Shown piece after piece: positions 25,427 to 34,174 of a stretch of DNA of 64,000 bases. The notes under the pieces are model-generated. The model was not told where the DNA came from and did not search any database. It saw only the letters and a program-made list of their open reading frames with translations. The DNA is taken from positions 1 to 64,000 of the forward strand of contig CAMJKD010000003.1 in NCBI GenBank assembly GCA_946406315.1, written 5' to 3'. Position numbers and translations under genes: made by a program. The stretch's first letter is position 1. Each line of letters begins with the position of its first letter. The stretch comes from an uncultured Candidatus Saccharibacteria bacterium (GTDB lineage: Bacteria > Patescibacteriota > Saccharimonadia > Saccharimonadales > Saccharimonadaceae).

Positions 25427-26188
25427 TCAAACAGCGGTATATCCCCCATCGACTGGCAAAATTACACCCGTAACATAGCTCGCTTCCTTACTTGCGAGAA
25501 AGATTAAAGCCGCATCGAGCTCGCCAGCCTTGCCGTAGCGTTGCATCGGTACGTGCGTTTTGGCAAAATCCTGGAATTGATCCGTATCGAGCGTTTCGGT
25601 AGTTAGCTCAGTATAAAAATAACCTGGACAAATCGCATTGCAAGTAATACCATCAGTTGCCAACTCGGCCGCGACGGCGCGCGTAAAGTTTACGACTGCA
25701 CCTTTGGAGGTATGGTAGGCGATAGTGTGAATTTCTGTATTACCAACTAGACCATACATTGATGCGATATTAATAATGCGACCATACTTGTTTTTCTTCA
25801 TGATTTTTGCGAAAGCTCTAGTCATCTTAAAAACCGAAGTCTCATCAGTTGCAATCGTAAAATCCCATTCGTCGTCAGTCATATCGATCACGCCATTATT
25901 TTTCGCAGAACCAGCGCAGTTCAGTAAAATATCTACCTTGCCGAATTCTTTTTCTGCCTTTTCGGCGGCTTTTTCTATATCTTCAGTACTGGTTACATCG
26001 CATTTAATTGGCACAACTTTCTTTGCGCCTGCTTTTTCGAGCTTCGGCTTAAAATCTTCTAGGCGCTCATAGCGACGAGCTAGGATAATCAAGCTGGCAC
26101 CTTGGCGCGCTAAAGCGAGTGCCATCTGTTGACCAAGCCCACTTGAAGCCCCAGAGACAACCGCAACTTGCCCCTTTAAATCAAACAT
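25427..26188 (-). CDS. Short-chain dehydrogenase/reductase, 253 aa
   Basis: NAD(P)-dependent oxidoreductase with the glycine motif SGASSGLGQQ, NCAGS, catalytic serine at IASMYG and YHTSKG for the Tyr/Lys pair. ICPGYFYTEL and a closing VDGGYTAV are typical. The closest type is gluconate 5-dehydrogenase or 3-oxoacyl-ACP reductase; substrate cannot be read. It lies downstream of trxA-trxB on the same strand with a gap of about 80 bases. Confidence 0.88.
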   Translation of the reverse strand: MFDLKGQVAVVSGASSGLGQQMALALARQGASLIILARRYERLEDFKPKLEKAGAKKVVPIKCDVTSTEDIEKAAEKAEKEFGKVDILLNCAGSAKNNGVIDMTDDEWDFTIATDETSVFKMTRAFAKIMKKNKYGRIINIASMYGLVGNTEIHTIAYHTSKGAVVNFTRAVAAELATDGITCNAICPGYFYTELTTETLDTDQFQDFAKTHVPMQRYGKAGELDAALIFLASKEASYVTGVILPVDGGYTAV

Positions 26189-26266
26189 AAATTTCTCTCC
26201 TTTTCTCTAATTATTATAACATCTTGGTATTTTTTATCTTGCTGCCCTGGGCACATCAACGGATAT

Positions 26267-27166
26267 TTAGGCATCGATATATCTTAAAGCAGCCTCGGCC
26301 GCGATTGCGCCGTCGCTTGTCGCTGTCACCAGTTGGCGGATTTCTTTACTTCGCACATCGCCCGCAACGAAAACTCCTGGAATGTTAGTAGTGCAACTTT
26401 CGTCCGCTTTAACATAGTCACCTTCTGTCAGCTTGAGACCGTCAATTAAGCCTTTTGCTTTCGGAATACGACCGATAGATACGAATAACCCATCCAGAGC
26501 AAGTTCCTCGGTTTTATTGTCGTGAGATATAGTAATACTTTTTAGTTTTTTATCACCATTGAGACCTACGATATTTGCGTTAAGAATTAGCTCTACATTA
26601 TCTTTTTTCTTTATTTTCTCGACCAAATCGGCACTGCCACGAAACTCGTTGCGTCGATGGATGAGGAATACTTTTTCGGCAATTTCCGACAGATATAGCG
26701 CTTCGTGCAGAGCAGAATTGCCACCCCCATTCACGGCAACAACCTTATTGCGATAGAAGCTACCGTCGCAGGTTGCGCAATAAGAAATACCAGAGCCAGT
26801 ATATTTATCCTCGTTTTCCAAGCCTAGTCTACGCGGCTCGGTGCCACAAGCGATAATAACACTTCTTGCCTTGTATTGGTCATCTTCGGTAATAACAAGC
26901 TTAGACATATCATTATCTATAATTTTTTCGACGGACTCAAACTCAATCTCCACGCCTAAATCTTCGGCTTGCTTTTGCAGAGTCTGCCCAAAATCAAGAC
27001 CAGTAATACCTGGTGCAGCCGGATAGTTTTCGATCTTCGATGTATTGACGATTTGGCCACCACAGGCCGTTGCTTCTAAAACCAACACTTTCTTATTGGC
27101 GCGTACGGCATAGATTGCCGCAGTTAAACCGGCTGGTCCACCGCCTACTATTACGACATCGTACAT
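26267..27166 (-). CDS. trxB: Thioredoxin reductase, 299 aa
   Basis: This flavoenzyme reduces thioredoxin with NADPH. The FAD motif GGGPAGLTAAIYAVRA opens the protein, the redox pair is CATCDG near residue 133, and NGGGNSALHEA is the NADPH-binding site. The C-terminal GVFVAGDVRSKEIRQLVTA is characteristic. It shares one base with the trxA stop codon, so the two are coupled. Confidence 0.95.
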   Translation of the reverse strand: MYDVVIVGGGPAGLTAAIYAVRANKKVLVLEATACGGQIVNTSKIENYPAAPGITGLDFGQTLQKQAEDLGVEIEFESVEKIIDNDMSKLVITEDDQYKARSVIIACGTEPRRLGLENEDKYTGSGISYCATCDGSFYRNKVVAVNGGGNSALHEALYLSEIAEKVFLIHRRNEFRGSADLVEKIKKKDNVELILNANIVGLNGDKKLKSITISHDNKTEELALDGLFVSIGRIPKAKGLIDGLKLTEGDYVKADESCTTNIPGVFVAGDVRSKEIRQLVTATSDGAIAAEAALRYIDA

Positions 27167-27480
27167 TATTTAACTTCCACCATTTTTAAAAGGCGTTTCT
27201 TAGATTGTAAGCCAAAACGGCGATCATCCTCCTCGCCATCCCTAAAGACGACTAAACAGGGAATCGAAGAAACACGGTATTGGTTCGCTAATTCTTCCTC
27301 GGCGTCTATGTCTACAGTAACAATTTTAAAATCGTCATTTTCTTCAGCGAGCTCCTCAAGAATAGGGTGTAACGCCTGGCAAGGTGGACACCATTCGGCA
27401 TTAAAATCAACTAAAACTGGTTTTTTACTCTCTAAAACTTCTTTTTTAAAGTTATCTTTTGTTCCATCAATAATTTTCAT
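27166..27480 (-). CDS. trxA: Thioredoxin, 104 aa
   Basis: The active site is WCPPC (usual WCGPC) within FNAEWCPPCQALHPIL, followed by a DIDAEEELANQYRVSSIPCL segment with the cis-proline. Length is normal. GAGGAGC precedes the ATG. The proline in place of glycine is seen in some thioredoxins and should shift the redox potential. It forms the reductase operon with trxB. Confidence 0.93.
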   Translation of the reverse strand: MKIIDGTKDNFKKEVLESKKPVLVDFNAEWCPPCQALHPILEELAEENDDFKIVTVDIDAEEELANQYRVSSIPCLVVFRDGEEDDRRFGLQSKKRLLKMVEVK

Positions 27481-27537
27481 TCTTTGCTCCTCTGTATAAA
27501 TAATAACGTATTAGGAAAGATTCGCAAAAGCTATGTA

Positions 27538-27618
27538 TATCTTGACTATTACAACCGCAAAAGAATACACTTAGGCTTAAAGTATATGACGCCTATACAA
27601 ATGCCGCAAAGGTGCCTC
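27538..27618 (+). mobile_element. 3'-end IS remnant of the type at base 1
   Basis: The 80 bases repeat 120-198 with about 85 per cent identity, including the DYYNRKRIHLGL codons and the GCAAAGGTGC end. No upstream part remains, and the stop codon is altered. Confidence 0.8.
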
Positions 27619-27666
27619 TTTTTTGTTACTAAGTGTTGCACTTGAGAGGTTAACTAAGGCAAGCTA

Positions 27667-27695
27667 TTGACTATATTGTACAAAAATGCTATAAT
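27667..27695 (+). promoter_or_regulatory. Sigma70-type promoter for the 27776 gene
   Basis: TTGACT at 27667-27672 and TATAAT at 27690-27695 are 17 bases apart; a TG precedes the -10. The leader is about 75 bases. Confidence 0.75.
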
Positions 27696-27775
27696 ATACA
27701 TTGAAACAGTAATTGGCTGTTTAGTTTCGTCGTCCTTGTTGCACGGCACATAAAGGGTGCCTCGGAGGATTCCAG

Positions 27776-28159
27776 ATGTTCATCTTAACACTTATACTTA
27801 CGGCCCTGATATTCGAAGCGTGTTCAATTGTCTTTCCAGACAATATTACAATCGAAAGCATTCCAGTATTAATCCTGGCAACGATACTCTTCTTCGTAGT
27901 GGAGTATATCGTGCTCTGCGTAATCAGCGTGGCGTTCTTTGGCGCAATGCTGCCTACTGTCTTCACGGATAACGTGAGCGTCGCTCAGGTTGTTGCAATA
28001 GTAGTGCTCTTTATTGCGCTATTTCTTGCAGGCGCGATATCGATTCTGCTACTGAGCGAGTTCTTACCGGGTTTTTGGGTCAGCGGCAAGTGGACGGCGT
28101 TCTTTCTTTCGCTTGTCCCCGCTCTGTTCTCAATGAGGATTAGTATAAATAAAGAATGA
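27776..28159 (+). CDS. Multi-pass membrane protein, 127 aa
   Basis: Four hydrophobic segments cover nearly the whole length, with almost no charged loops until the C-terminal RISINKE. GGAGG precedes the ATG. It is a single-gene unit between a strong promoter and a strong terminator, next to an IS remnant. No family is recognised. It fits the cassette style of the accessory genes. Confidence 0.65.
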   Translation: MFILTLILTALIFEACSIVFPDNITIESIPVLILATILFFVVEYIVLCVISVAFFGAMLPTVFTDNVSVAQVVAIVVLFIALFLAGAISILLLSEFLPGFWVSGKWTAFFLSLVPALFSMRISINKE

Positions 28160-28180
28160 GCGTTTTGACGTAATACTGAA

Positions 28181-28209
28181 GGTCCCCGCCAATCGGCGAG
28201 GACCCTTTT
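28181..28209 (+). terminator. Terminator
   Basis: GGTCCCCGCC and GGCGAGGACC form the stem, followed by TTTT. Confidence 0.85.
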
Positions 28210-28221
28210 CATATCAGATAT

Positions 28222-28259
28222 TTTACAAAACTTAACAGATATGCTAAAATAATCCCAAT
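28222..28259 (+). promoter_or_regulatory. Near-leaderless promoter for rpmG
   Basis: TTTACA at 28222-28227 and TAAAAT at 28245-28250 are 17 bases apart with TGC before the -10; ATG follows after nine bases. Confidence 0.75.
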
Positions 28260-28469
28260 ATGGCAAAGAAAAATAATACCAAGCGCAAGCTTGTCGGTTT
28301 GGTGTCGGAAGAATCTGGTATTCGCCTTTACTATACTAAGAAAAACACCATGAACACTCCAGACAAGCTCAGCCTTCGCAAGTACGACCCAGTTTTGCGC
28401 AAACACGTGGTCTTTACTGAGACGAAGAAGAATCTTGGTCGCAATGAAGTAAAGGAAAAGAAGCGCTAA
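28260..28469 (+). CDS. rpmG: Ribosomal protein L33, 69 aa
   Basis: Small basic large-subunit protein. [20 protein letters not shown] and VVFTETK are the family's core. The zinc-binding cysteine pairs of the C+ form are absent, so it is the C- type. A 10-residue N-terminal basic extension and lysine-rich tail are present. Confidence 0.93.
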   Translation: MAKKNNTKRKLVGLVSEESGIRLYYTKKNTMNTPDKLSLRKYDPVLRKHVVFTETKKNLGRNEVKEKKR

Positions 28470-28471
28470 AT

Positions 28472-28505
28472 AATATGCCCCAGCTCGAGAGGGGCATATT
28501 TTTAT
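28472..28505 (+). terminator. Terminator of rpmG
   Basis: AATATGCCCC and GGGGCATATT flank a short loop, followed by T bases. Confidence 0.88.
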
Positions 28506-28564
28506 TGTCACATACGTGCACTAGAAGTTTATGCTAAAATAAAAACATATATTAGGAGAAAACA

Positions 28565-29170
28565 ATGCAAGATTCATTTGATGCCCGTATGCAAGGACAA
28601 GCTCCAGCATCGGTTAAACCAGTTAAATCTAGTAAAGGATGGATGGTTTGCTCTATTATCTTAATAATTCTGCTAATTGGCGTCTGTGCCTTTGGCGGCA
28701 TGATTATTATGAAGGGCGATCGCGACTCGAAACGGCTCGCCGATGTTGAGAGTCAGCTTAAAGAAAAAGAGGCTAAGATTGAAGAACTTGAAAAAGCTAA
28801 GCAGACCGATAAGCAAAATACGACAGACCCCATCGTGATTGACTACGCGGGGCTCAAAAAGCTTACTGCAACAGATAGTAATAAAGCGACATTATCGTTA
28901 GGGAAACTCGAATTTACCAAGGATGGTAAGTATATTTACGCAATTGGCAGCGTCTCTAGTGAAGGAGCGAGCTATGCGGGTACATGGTATAAGAGCGTAG
29001 AAAAAGAAGCTGACTGGAAGTTGCTACAAAGTGGTCAAGCTCTTGGCGACTGTTCGAACCTATCCGATGAAGCGAAAACATTTATGAAAGAATACAAATA
29101 TATTGACGACGACCTTTCGAGTAGTTATATCGGTTGCACACAGACCGATGGCAGCGTCTTTCCAGAATAA
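28565..29170 (+). CDS. Membrane-anchored protein with coiled coil, 201 aa
   Basis: A cytoplasmic head of about 28 residues is followed by one membrane helix (residues 29-52), then a coiled coil (SQLKEKEAKIEELEKAKQ) and an external C-terminal domain with two cysteines (LGDCSN and IGCTQ) that may form a disulfide. AGGAG precedes the ATG. Monocistronic with its own TGCTAAAAT promoter. Unknown family, likely surface protein. Confidence 0.7.
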   Translation: MQDSFDARMQGQAPASVKPVKSSKGWMVCSIILIILLIGVCAFGGMIIMKGDRDSKRLADVESQLKEKEAKIEELEKAKQTDKQNTTDPIVIDYAGLKKLTATDSNKATLSLGKLEFTKDGKYIYAIGSVSSEGASYAGTWYKSVEKEADWKLLQSGQALGDCSNLSDEAKTFMKEYKYIDDDLSSSYIGCTQTDGSVFPE

Positions 29171-29176
29171 ACTACC

Positions 29177-29207
29177 AAAAAATCTCCCCAACCAAGGGGA
29201 GATTTTT
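29177..29207. terminator. Bidirectional terminator
   Basis: AAAAAATCTCCCC and GGGGAGATTTTT make a stem with A and T tracts on both sides, between the 28565 gene and rplA, which converge. Confidence 0.9.
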
Positions 29208-29218
29208 GTCGCCAATAA

Positions 29219-30136
29219 TTAATTGTAAATATTCTCTACGAGAATGCTTGGACCCATTGTGGTAGAAATATAAACAGACTTTACAAATTGACCTTTAATT
29301 GAAGCTGGCTTTTGGCTCTTTAGGCTATCGATAAAGGCATTGATGTTTTCCATGAGCTTGTCGGCGCCAAAACTAATCTTGCCGAGACCAACATGAATAA
29401 TAGCTTGCTTATCAACGCGATATTCAATTTTACCAGCCTTAGCTTCTTTTACTGCTTTCTCGATATCCGTCGTAACAGTACCAGCCTTTGGATTCGGCAT
29501 TAAACCCTTTGGACCAAGGAGGCGAGCGTACTTACCGAGCTTTGGCATATATTGCGGAGTCGAAATCAAAACGTCGAAATCAAGCTGCTCCTTATCGAGA
29601 CGCTTGGTAAATTCTTCGTCTTCTGCAATATCAGCACCAGCGGTCTTGGCGGCTTTTGCGAGATCGAGCGGAGCAAATACGGCAACCTTAGTATCTTTAC
29701 CCGTACCAGCTGGTAGGGTAACGGTAGCGCGAATGTTCTGATCAGCTTGACGTGGATCTACGCCGAGACGGAAGTGCATTTCAAGTGTCGCATCAAACTT
29801 AACGGGGCTAGTCTCGATTGCGAGCTTGACGGCTTCTTCGAGGCTGTAAGCCTTATTTTTTTCGATTTTTTCGCTCACCTTTCGATAGTTCTTACCACGG
29901 CGTTCAAGACGGCTACGAGTAACTGGCTTTGGACCAGCTTTCTTTTCTGGCTCAGCCGCTTTCTCAACCTTGCGAGCTTGGCGTTCCTCTTCGGCTTTAA
30001 CTTCTTCTTGATGTTTCTTTGATTTCTTGCCAGCCTTTGCGTAATGATCTTCTGTTACAGTTTCTTCGGCTGGAGTCTCCTCAACCACTTCTGGGGCGGT
30101 CTCAGGAACTTCTTTGGCTTCTTCTTTCTTTGCCAT
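29219..30136 (-). CDS. rplA: Ribosomal protein L1 with long acidic/basic N-terminal extension, 305 aa
   Basis: L1 forms the mobile stalk at the E site and often represses its own operon. The canonical part begins near residue 85 (KNKAYSLEEAVKLAIE) and includes KLGKYARLLGPKGLMPNPKAGTV in pieces typical of the family. The first 80 residues are a low-complexity Glu/Ala/Lys extension not present in standard L1 (about 230 aa). Unlike most bacteria, rplK and rplA are separated here by about 240 bases with a terminator between. Confidence 0.95.
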   Translation of the reverse strand: MAKKEEAKEVPETAPEVVEETPAEETVTEDHYAKAGKKSKKHQEEVKAEEERQARKVEKAAEPEKKAGPKPVTRSRLERRGKNYRKVSEKIEKNKAYSLEEAVKLAIETSPVKFDATLEMHFRLGVDPRQADQNIRATVTLPAGTGKDTKVAVFAPLDLAKAAKTAGADIAEDEEFTKRLDKEQLDFDVLISTPQYMPKLGKYARLLGPKGLMPNPKAGTVTTDIEKAVKEAKAGKIEYRVDKQAIIHVGLGKISFGADKLMENINAFIDSLKSQKPASIKGQFVKSVYISTTMGPSILVENIYN

Positions 30137-30373
30137 AAATAATCCTTTCGCGGTACAAACGAGTTACCCACTCTCCCGACCATTAATTTAAAACTTCCTA
30201 AATCTTAGCATAAAACAGATAGAAAAGCAAGGAAAACCGTATTGGTTCGGCGCCTTTGTGGCTTCTAAGAGATTATCTGTCCGCAGTCCATCTTCGCACC
30301 GACGACGGCTTTGCTATAATAGAGGTGGAAGAGCATCAAAAAACTCCCTTTAGAGGGGAGTTTTTTATAGTAA
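30137..30373 (-). other. rplK-rplA spacer with terminator-like hairpin
   Basis: The spacer contains ACTCCC/GGGAGT hairpin with flanking A and T tracts at 30338-30366 (terminator for rplK on the minus strand). It also has a GC-rich stretch at 30245-30310 that could fold. A TGCTATAAT occurs on the plus strand at 30312-30320 directly before the hairpin, of unclear meaning. No gene seen. Confidence 0.5.
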
Positions 30374-30802
30374 TTAATCAACGACTTCAACGCCCATCGA
30401 ACGTGCAGTGCCAGCAATAATCTTGCAAGCGCCAGCTTCGTCGATAGCATTTAGTTGATCTTTCTTTACCTCTGCGATTTCCTTAATCTGAGCCATGGTA
30501 ATTTTACCAACCTTCTCAGTGTTCGGCTTACCGCTACCTTTGTCGAGCTTAATTTTTTCACGAATTAAATCGTCAACTGGCTGACCAAGACAAGTCCAAT
30601 CGAAAGTATGATCTTCGTAAACCTTGATATGAACAATGACATTCTTGCCCATATATTCCTTGGTTGCCTCATTGAATGGATTGATAAACTCCATCATATT
30701 TAAGCCCCACTGACCAAGCGTGCTACCTACTGGAGGTCCAGCCGTAGCTTTGCCGCCAGGGATGCGCAACTTGAGGTTGCCGATACATTTCTTTTCTGCC
30801 AT
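30374..30802 (-). CDS. rplK: Ribosomal protein L11, 142 aa
   Basis: L11 forms the GTPase-associated centre with 23S rRNA. LRIPGGKATAGPPVGSTLGQ and the C-terminal GTARSMGVEV are family signatures. Length is normal. GAAGGA precedes the ATG. It follows nusG on the same strand with a gap of about 200 bases. Confidence 0.97.
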   Translation of the reverse strand: MAEKKCIGNLKLRIPGGKATAGPPVGSTLGQWGLNMMEFINPFNEATKEYMGKNVIVHIKVYEDHTFDWTCLGQPVDDLIREKIKLDKGSGKPNTEKVGKITMAQIKEIAEVKKDQLNAIDEAGACKIIAGTARSMGVEVVD

Positions 30803-31001
30803 TTTAATATTCCTTCTCCGGCTTTGAAGCGCTTCGCCGGAAATTACGTTTAATTAAACGTGCGTAACGAGAATTATTATAACTCATTCTTGCCTACAGC
30901 GCAAGCGAGCCACCGTATTCGCGCTCCATAACGCGCAAATGATAACTAACAAACCAAAATAAAATAACCAATCTTTTGGATCGGATTTTTTATCGTAAGT
31001 C

Positions 31002-31553
31002 CTAGTCGTCAATCTTTTTAACTTGTAACGCGTCTAGCTCTACCGCAGTCTCGCGACCAAACATTGAAACGAGTACTTTAAGTTTGCCTTTATTGGCATC
31101 GATTTCTGAAATTGTGCCTTCGAAACCCTTGAATGGACCATCCGTAACAGACACGACCTCGCCAATCTCGTAGTTGACGGTAAACTTCGGATCTTCTACG
31201 CCCATACGTTTCTTAATCTTATCAATCTCTTTGTTTGAAACTGGAGTTGGCTGCGTGCCAGTACCAACGAAGCCAGTTACGCCTGGCGTGTTGCGGATAA
31301 TGTACCAAGTCTCATCTGAAAGGCACATCTCAACTAATACGTAACCCTGGAAGATTTTCTTATCAGCTACGCGCCGTTTGCCATTCTTAATTTCAATTTG
31401 TTTTTCTTTCGGGACGATTGCATCAAAAATCTTATTTGCAAGATCAACGCTACCAATGCGCTGCTTGATAGAGTCGGCGACCTTGTCCTCATAGCCAGAG
31501 TAGGTGCTAATAGCATACCAAGCGCGCGATCCATCATAACGGTTTACTGCCAT
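31002..31553 (-). CDS. nusG: Transcription factor NusG, 183 aa
   Basis: NusG binds RNA polymerase and couples it with ribosomes. The NGN domain starts with [19 protein letters not shown], with [20 protein letters not shown] in the middle; the KOW domain has [18 protein letters not shown]. It follows secE by 12 bases, the standard order. Confidence 0.97.
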   Translation of the reverse strand: MAVNRYDGSRAWYAISTYSGYEDKVADSIKQRIGSVDLANKIFDAIVPKEKQIEIKNGKRRVADKKIFQGYVLVEMCLSDETWYIIRNTPGVTGFVGTGTQPTPVSNKEIDKIKKRMGVEDPKFTVNYEIGEVVSVTDGPFKGFEGTISEIDANKGKLKVLVSMFGRETAVELDALQVKKIDD

Positions 31554-31565
31554 TTGTTATATCTC

Positions 31566-31985
31566 CTAAACATTCTTTAAAAGTTGATTAAATATAAATG
31601 TAAAGAACGCATCAAGCAACATAATAGTCGCTGCGATTAATATTACATAGACAACTACTGACAAAGTCATCTTCCAAGTCGACTTGCGATCCGGCCAACG
31701 GACTTGGCGCACTTCGCGGAAAGAATCGCGGATATAACGACCTATTGCTGCGAATGGTCGGAACAAGATGAAAACTTTCTTCTTTTCTGCTTCTGCCTCT
31801 TTTGCGGCTTTAAGTTCGGCCTTTTCGGCTTTCTTGGCTGCCGCAGCCTGTTTGGCGCGGACTTTTTTGTTCTCGCTATTTTTAGCCCTTATAGTGACTT
31901 TGCGAGTAACTTCTGCGTCTTCGGATTTATCGGCTTTTTTCTTCGCGCCGTCATCCTTTGCTTTAATTCTGGTTACGTTTGCCAT
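31566..31985 (-). CDS. secE: SecE translocase subunit with long basic N-terminal extension, 139 aa
   Basis: SecE stabilises SecY in the protein-export channel. The C-terminal 60 residues carry the family motif REVRQVRWPDRKSTW and a single membrane helix. The first 75 residues are a Lys/Ala-rich low-complexity extension. Other proteins here (L1, trigger factor, L23) also carry lysine-rich extensions, which seems a lineage habit. Confidence 0.93.
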   Translation of the reverse strand: MANVTRIKAKDDGAKKKADKSEDAEVTRKVTIRAKNSENKKVRAKQAAAAKKAEKAELKAAKEAEAEKKKVFILFRPFAAIGRYIRDSFREVRQVRWPDRKSTWKMTLSVVVYVILIAATIMLLDAFFTFIFNQLLKNV

Positions 31986-32033
31986 ATTACTCCCTTAAAA
32001 AATAGTCCTTTCGGACTCTTGTCAAGAGTATAT

Positions 32034-32064
32034 CAAAAAACCGATATTTTTGCAAATATCGGTT
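32034..32064 (-). terminator. Terminator of the glucan phosphorylase gene
   Basis: AACCGATATTT and AAATATCGGTT form the stem; the minus strand continues into a T run. Confidence 0.88.
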
Positions 32065-32072
32065 CGTCATCT

Positions 32073-33821
32073 CTAAAAGAGATAGTTCAGATAGTCTCGC
32101 ATCATGCGAGAACCAGAACAGACATCTAAGTAAGCCTTTAGCTCCTTGTGAATCCAATATTCTAAGTCCGAATCATTATTCCAAACATTAGCCGCAAACT
32201 CCATCTGCTTATAGAGATTTTCGGTTTCTTGCGCCTCATTCTTGCCCTCGATAGTGAGGTAATTGTCAGCAGCACGGTCGGCTACGCCGCCATCATGTGT
32301 CGAAATTAACAAGCCCATATTAGCAACATCTTTCATCCAACTCGTACCACAGGCTTCGAGTCCAACAATTGGAGTATTAATGGAACTGTTCGCTCCTAGC
32401 GACAAGCCAAGTCCTAATTCCTCATCGTAATCCGGCAAATAGTGAACGCGTTCTTTTAGAGCAGGATGTTGGTCAATCAGATGAAGTGTATTCATTAACT
32501 TACCAAACATATTTGAATCACCCATATGCACGCGACCAGCTAGAATATAATGCGCATTGTGATCCTGGAGAATTTTTGCTAAACGCTCCGGGTCGTTGAA
32601 CGGCAGAGTAGGGCGTTTATAATCAACAAAGCGACGCTTAAAATCAAAGAGAAAGGCATCTTCGGGGATATGTATCTGATTGCCGTATTGATCGGTGCGA
32701 TGTTCTAGGATTGAATTTAGCCGCTTGCGACCGATGCTCTTTAATTCACGAATCTGTGCTGCCGTAATAGCATCAACGGATTCTTCAAAGTTACGTGTGG
32801 TTGGTAAATCGAAGCGATCAAGCACACCATGGTCACGGTAAAACTGCATGATTTCCGGCAAAACCCAGGTCCGCATATGGACGCCGTTCGTAACGCTCTT
32901 AAATTTAATTTTTGTGCCATTAATATCGTGATAGTTCGCTACGCGAGCGTGTAATTTCGATACGCCGCTACGCAATTCCGCAATTTCTACGGTTGGCGTC
33001 GAAAGACGAATTGTACCATCGGTGAACTTATCAGATAGCCAACGCTTAACGGCTACGGATTTAATATTTGGAAAAACATACTTGATGAACTGATTATAAT
33101 GAAAAGTAGCCTCCGCAGCCTGCACGAGCGTATGGTTAGTATAAAGTGTATGTTTACGTGTATAAACTACTGCTTCGTAAAAGTCCATGCCAGAACTAAC
33201 TAGCTCGTCAAGACGCGCAACCGCGGCAAAGAAGGTTGCAACTTCGTTCAGCTGAATTACAGCCGGACGGAGACCGACGAGCTTTAATGCCTGATAGCCG
33301 CCAAAGCCGAGTGAAACTTCTTGATAAAGGCGGTGGTCAGAGCCAGATTCACCAGAGTAAAGTTCGCCGAAGTTCGGCTCTGTAATGCATAGAAAGCGTG
33401 AAGAACCGAGTTGTTTTTCGACTACATCTAGCGCGACGGTACTATCTGCGGTTTTAATGGTAACCGTATCGACAAAATTAAAGCCATAGTCCTTATAATC
33501 TCGCGCTTCATGATAATCAATCTGTTCCATGTTTTGCATCTTCTGGTGCGATTCCCACGGATAAAACGGTGTTACTAAGACGAATGGCACCTGAAGCTGT
33601 TCCGCTACGCGGCGCATATCTGCCGCCAAAACACCGAGACCACCACCGCCGCGGATGCCATTAGATTTATCATAAGTCTCAATCGTCCAATAACAATATG
33701 GTCGATTTGGTGATAGTTTGTGCGTTAAGCGTTCTCGGCGAATTGCCTGATAAAACTCTTCCACTTCCTCGACTGAGTCAAGCGGATGGTAGACTCCTAA
33801 ATTAGTATGGTTATGTTCCAC
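32073..33821 (-). CDS. Alpha-glucan phosphorylase (GT35), 582 aa
   Basis: The enzyme releases glucose 1-phosphate from alpha-glucans with pyridoxal phosphate. Visible marks are GGGGLGVLAADM near residue 60, SVTNGVHMRTW in the centre, DFKRRFVDYKRP, and EACGTSWMKD, whose lysine should hold the cofactor. It is shorter than GlgP (about 800) and belongs to the compact type. The start is GTG at 33821 with AGGAAAATAGG upstream. With the GH13 enzyme at 46.8 kb it suggests use of maltodextrins or glycogen scavenged from a host. Confidence 0.88.
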   Translation of the reverse strand: MEHNHTNLGVYHPLDSVEEVEEFYQAIRRERLTHKLSPNRPYCYWTIETYDKSNGIRGGGGLGVLAADMRRVAEQLQVPFVLVTPFYPWESHQKMQNMEQIDYHEARDYKDYGFNFVDTVTIKTADSTVALDVVEKQLGSSRFLCITEPNFGELYSGESGSDHRLYQEVSLGFGGYQALKLVGLRPAVIQLNEVATFFAAVARLDELVSSGMDFYEAVVYTRKHTLYTNHTLVQAAEATFHYNQFIKYVFPNIKSVAVKRWLSDKFTDGTIRLSTPTVEIAELRSGVSKLHARVANYHDINGTKIKFKSVTNGVHMRTWVLPEIMQFYRDHGVLDRFDLPTTRNFEESVDAITAAQIRELKSIGRKRLNSILEHRTDQYGNQIHIPEDAFLFDFKRRFVDYKRPTLPFNDPERLAKILQDHNAHYILAGRVHMGDSNMFGKLMNTLHLIDQHPALKERVHYLPDYDEELGLGLSLGANSSINTPIVGLEACGTSWMKDVANMGLLISTHDGGVADRAADNYLTIEGKNEAQETENLYKQMEFAANVWNNDSDLEYWIHKELKAYLDVCSGSRMMRDYLNYLF

Positions 33822-33948
33822 CCTATTTTCCTGTTTGTAATTCTTATGCTTTTACCTAAAATAATTGTAACATATATCGTTCAAATAAAAAACCGCACGA
33901 AAGGGTCTCGCTTTTTTGATTGAATTGTATTAGAATAAACAGAGCCGT

Positions 33949-34023
33949 TGGGGATTCGCCAAGTGGTAAGGCAGTGGGTTCTGGTCCCACCATTCGGGGG
34001 TTCGAATCCCTCATCCCCAGCCA
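33949..34023 (+). tRNA. tRNA-Gln (anticodon CUG)
   Basis: TGGGGAT pairs with ATCCCCA; the anticodon stem GTGGG/CCCAC encloses TTCTGGT, giving CTG. GGTTCGAAT marks the T arm; G discriminator and encoded CCA follow. A TAGAAT -10 lies about 15 bases upstream. The restriction-modification genes start just past its 3' end. Confidence 0.95.
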
Positions 34024-34024
34024 A
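34016..34024. repeat. Candidate att repeat at tRNA-Gln 3' end
   Basis: CCCAGCCAA at the tRNA end recurs at 36334-36342, just beyond the restriction-modification pair. Nine bases only, and no integrase is present, so this is tentative. Confidence 0.35.
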
Positions 34025-34033
34025 ACGCATTTT

Positions 34034-34056
34034 AAATCGGGTTTAGCCGATTTTTT
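34034..34056 (+). terminator. Terminator of tRNA-Gln
   Basis: AATCGG and CCGATT with a short loop, followed by six T. Confidence 0.8.
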
Positions 34057-34174
34057 AGTGGAAAATTTCTGTTAAGTGCCTTGTGAAATCCAGGTTTGAT
34101 ATTATGACTAATTTTGCACAAAAGTAATGGCAAAATAATAATATTTTACCTCTATTATTCTCGTTGTTAATACC

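Noticed and set aside
33881..33912. Terminator before tRNA-Gln
   Set aside because: A and T tracts flank the segment, but the arms do not pair well enough.
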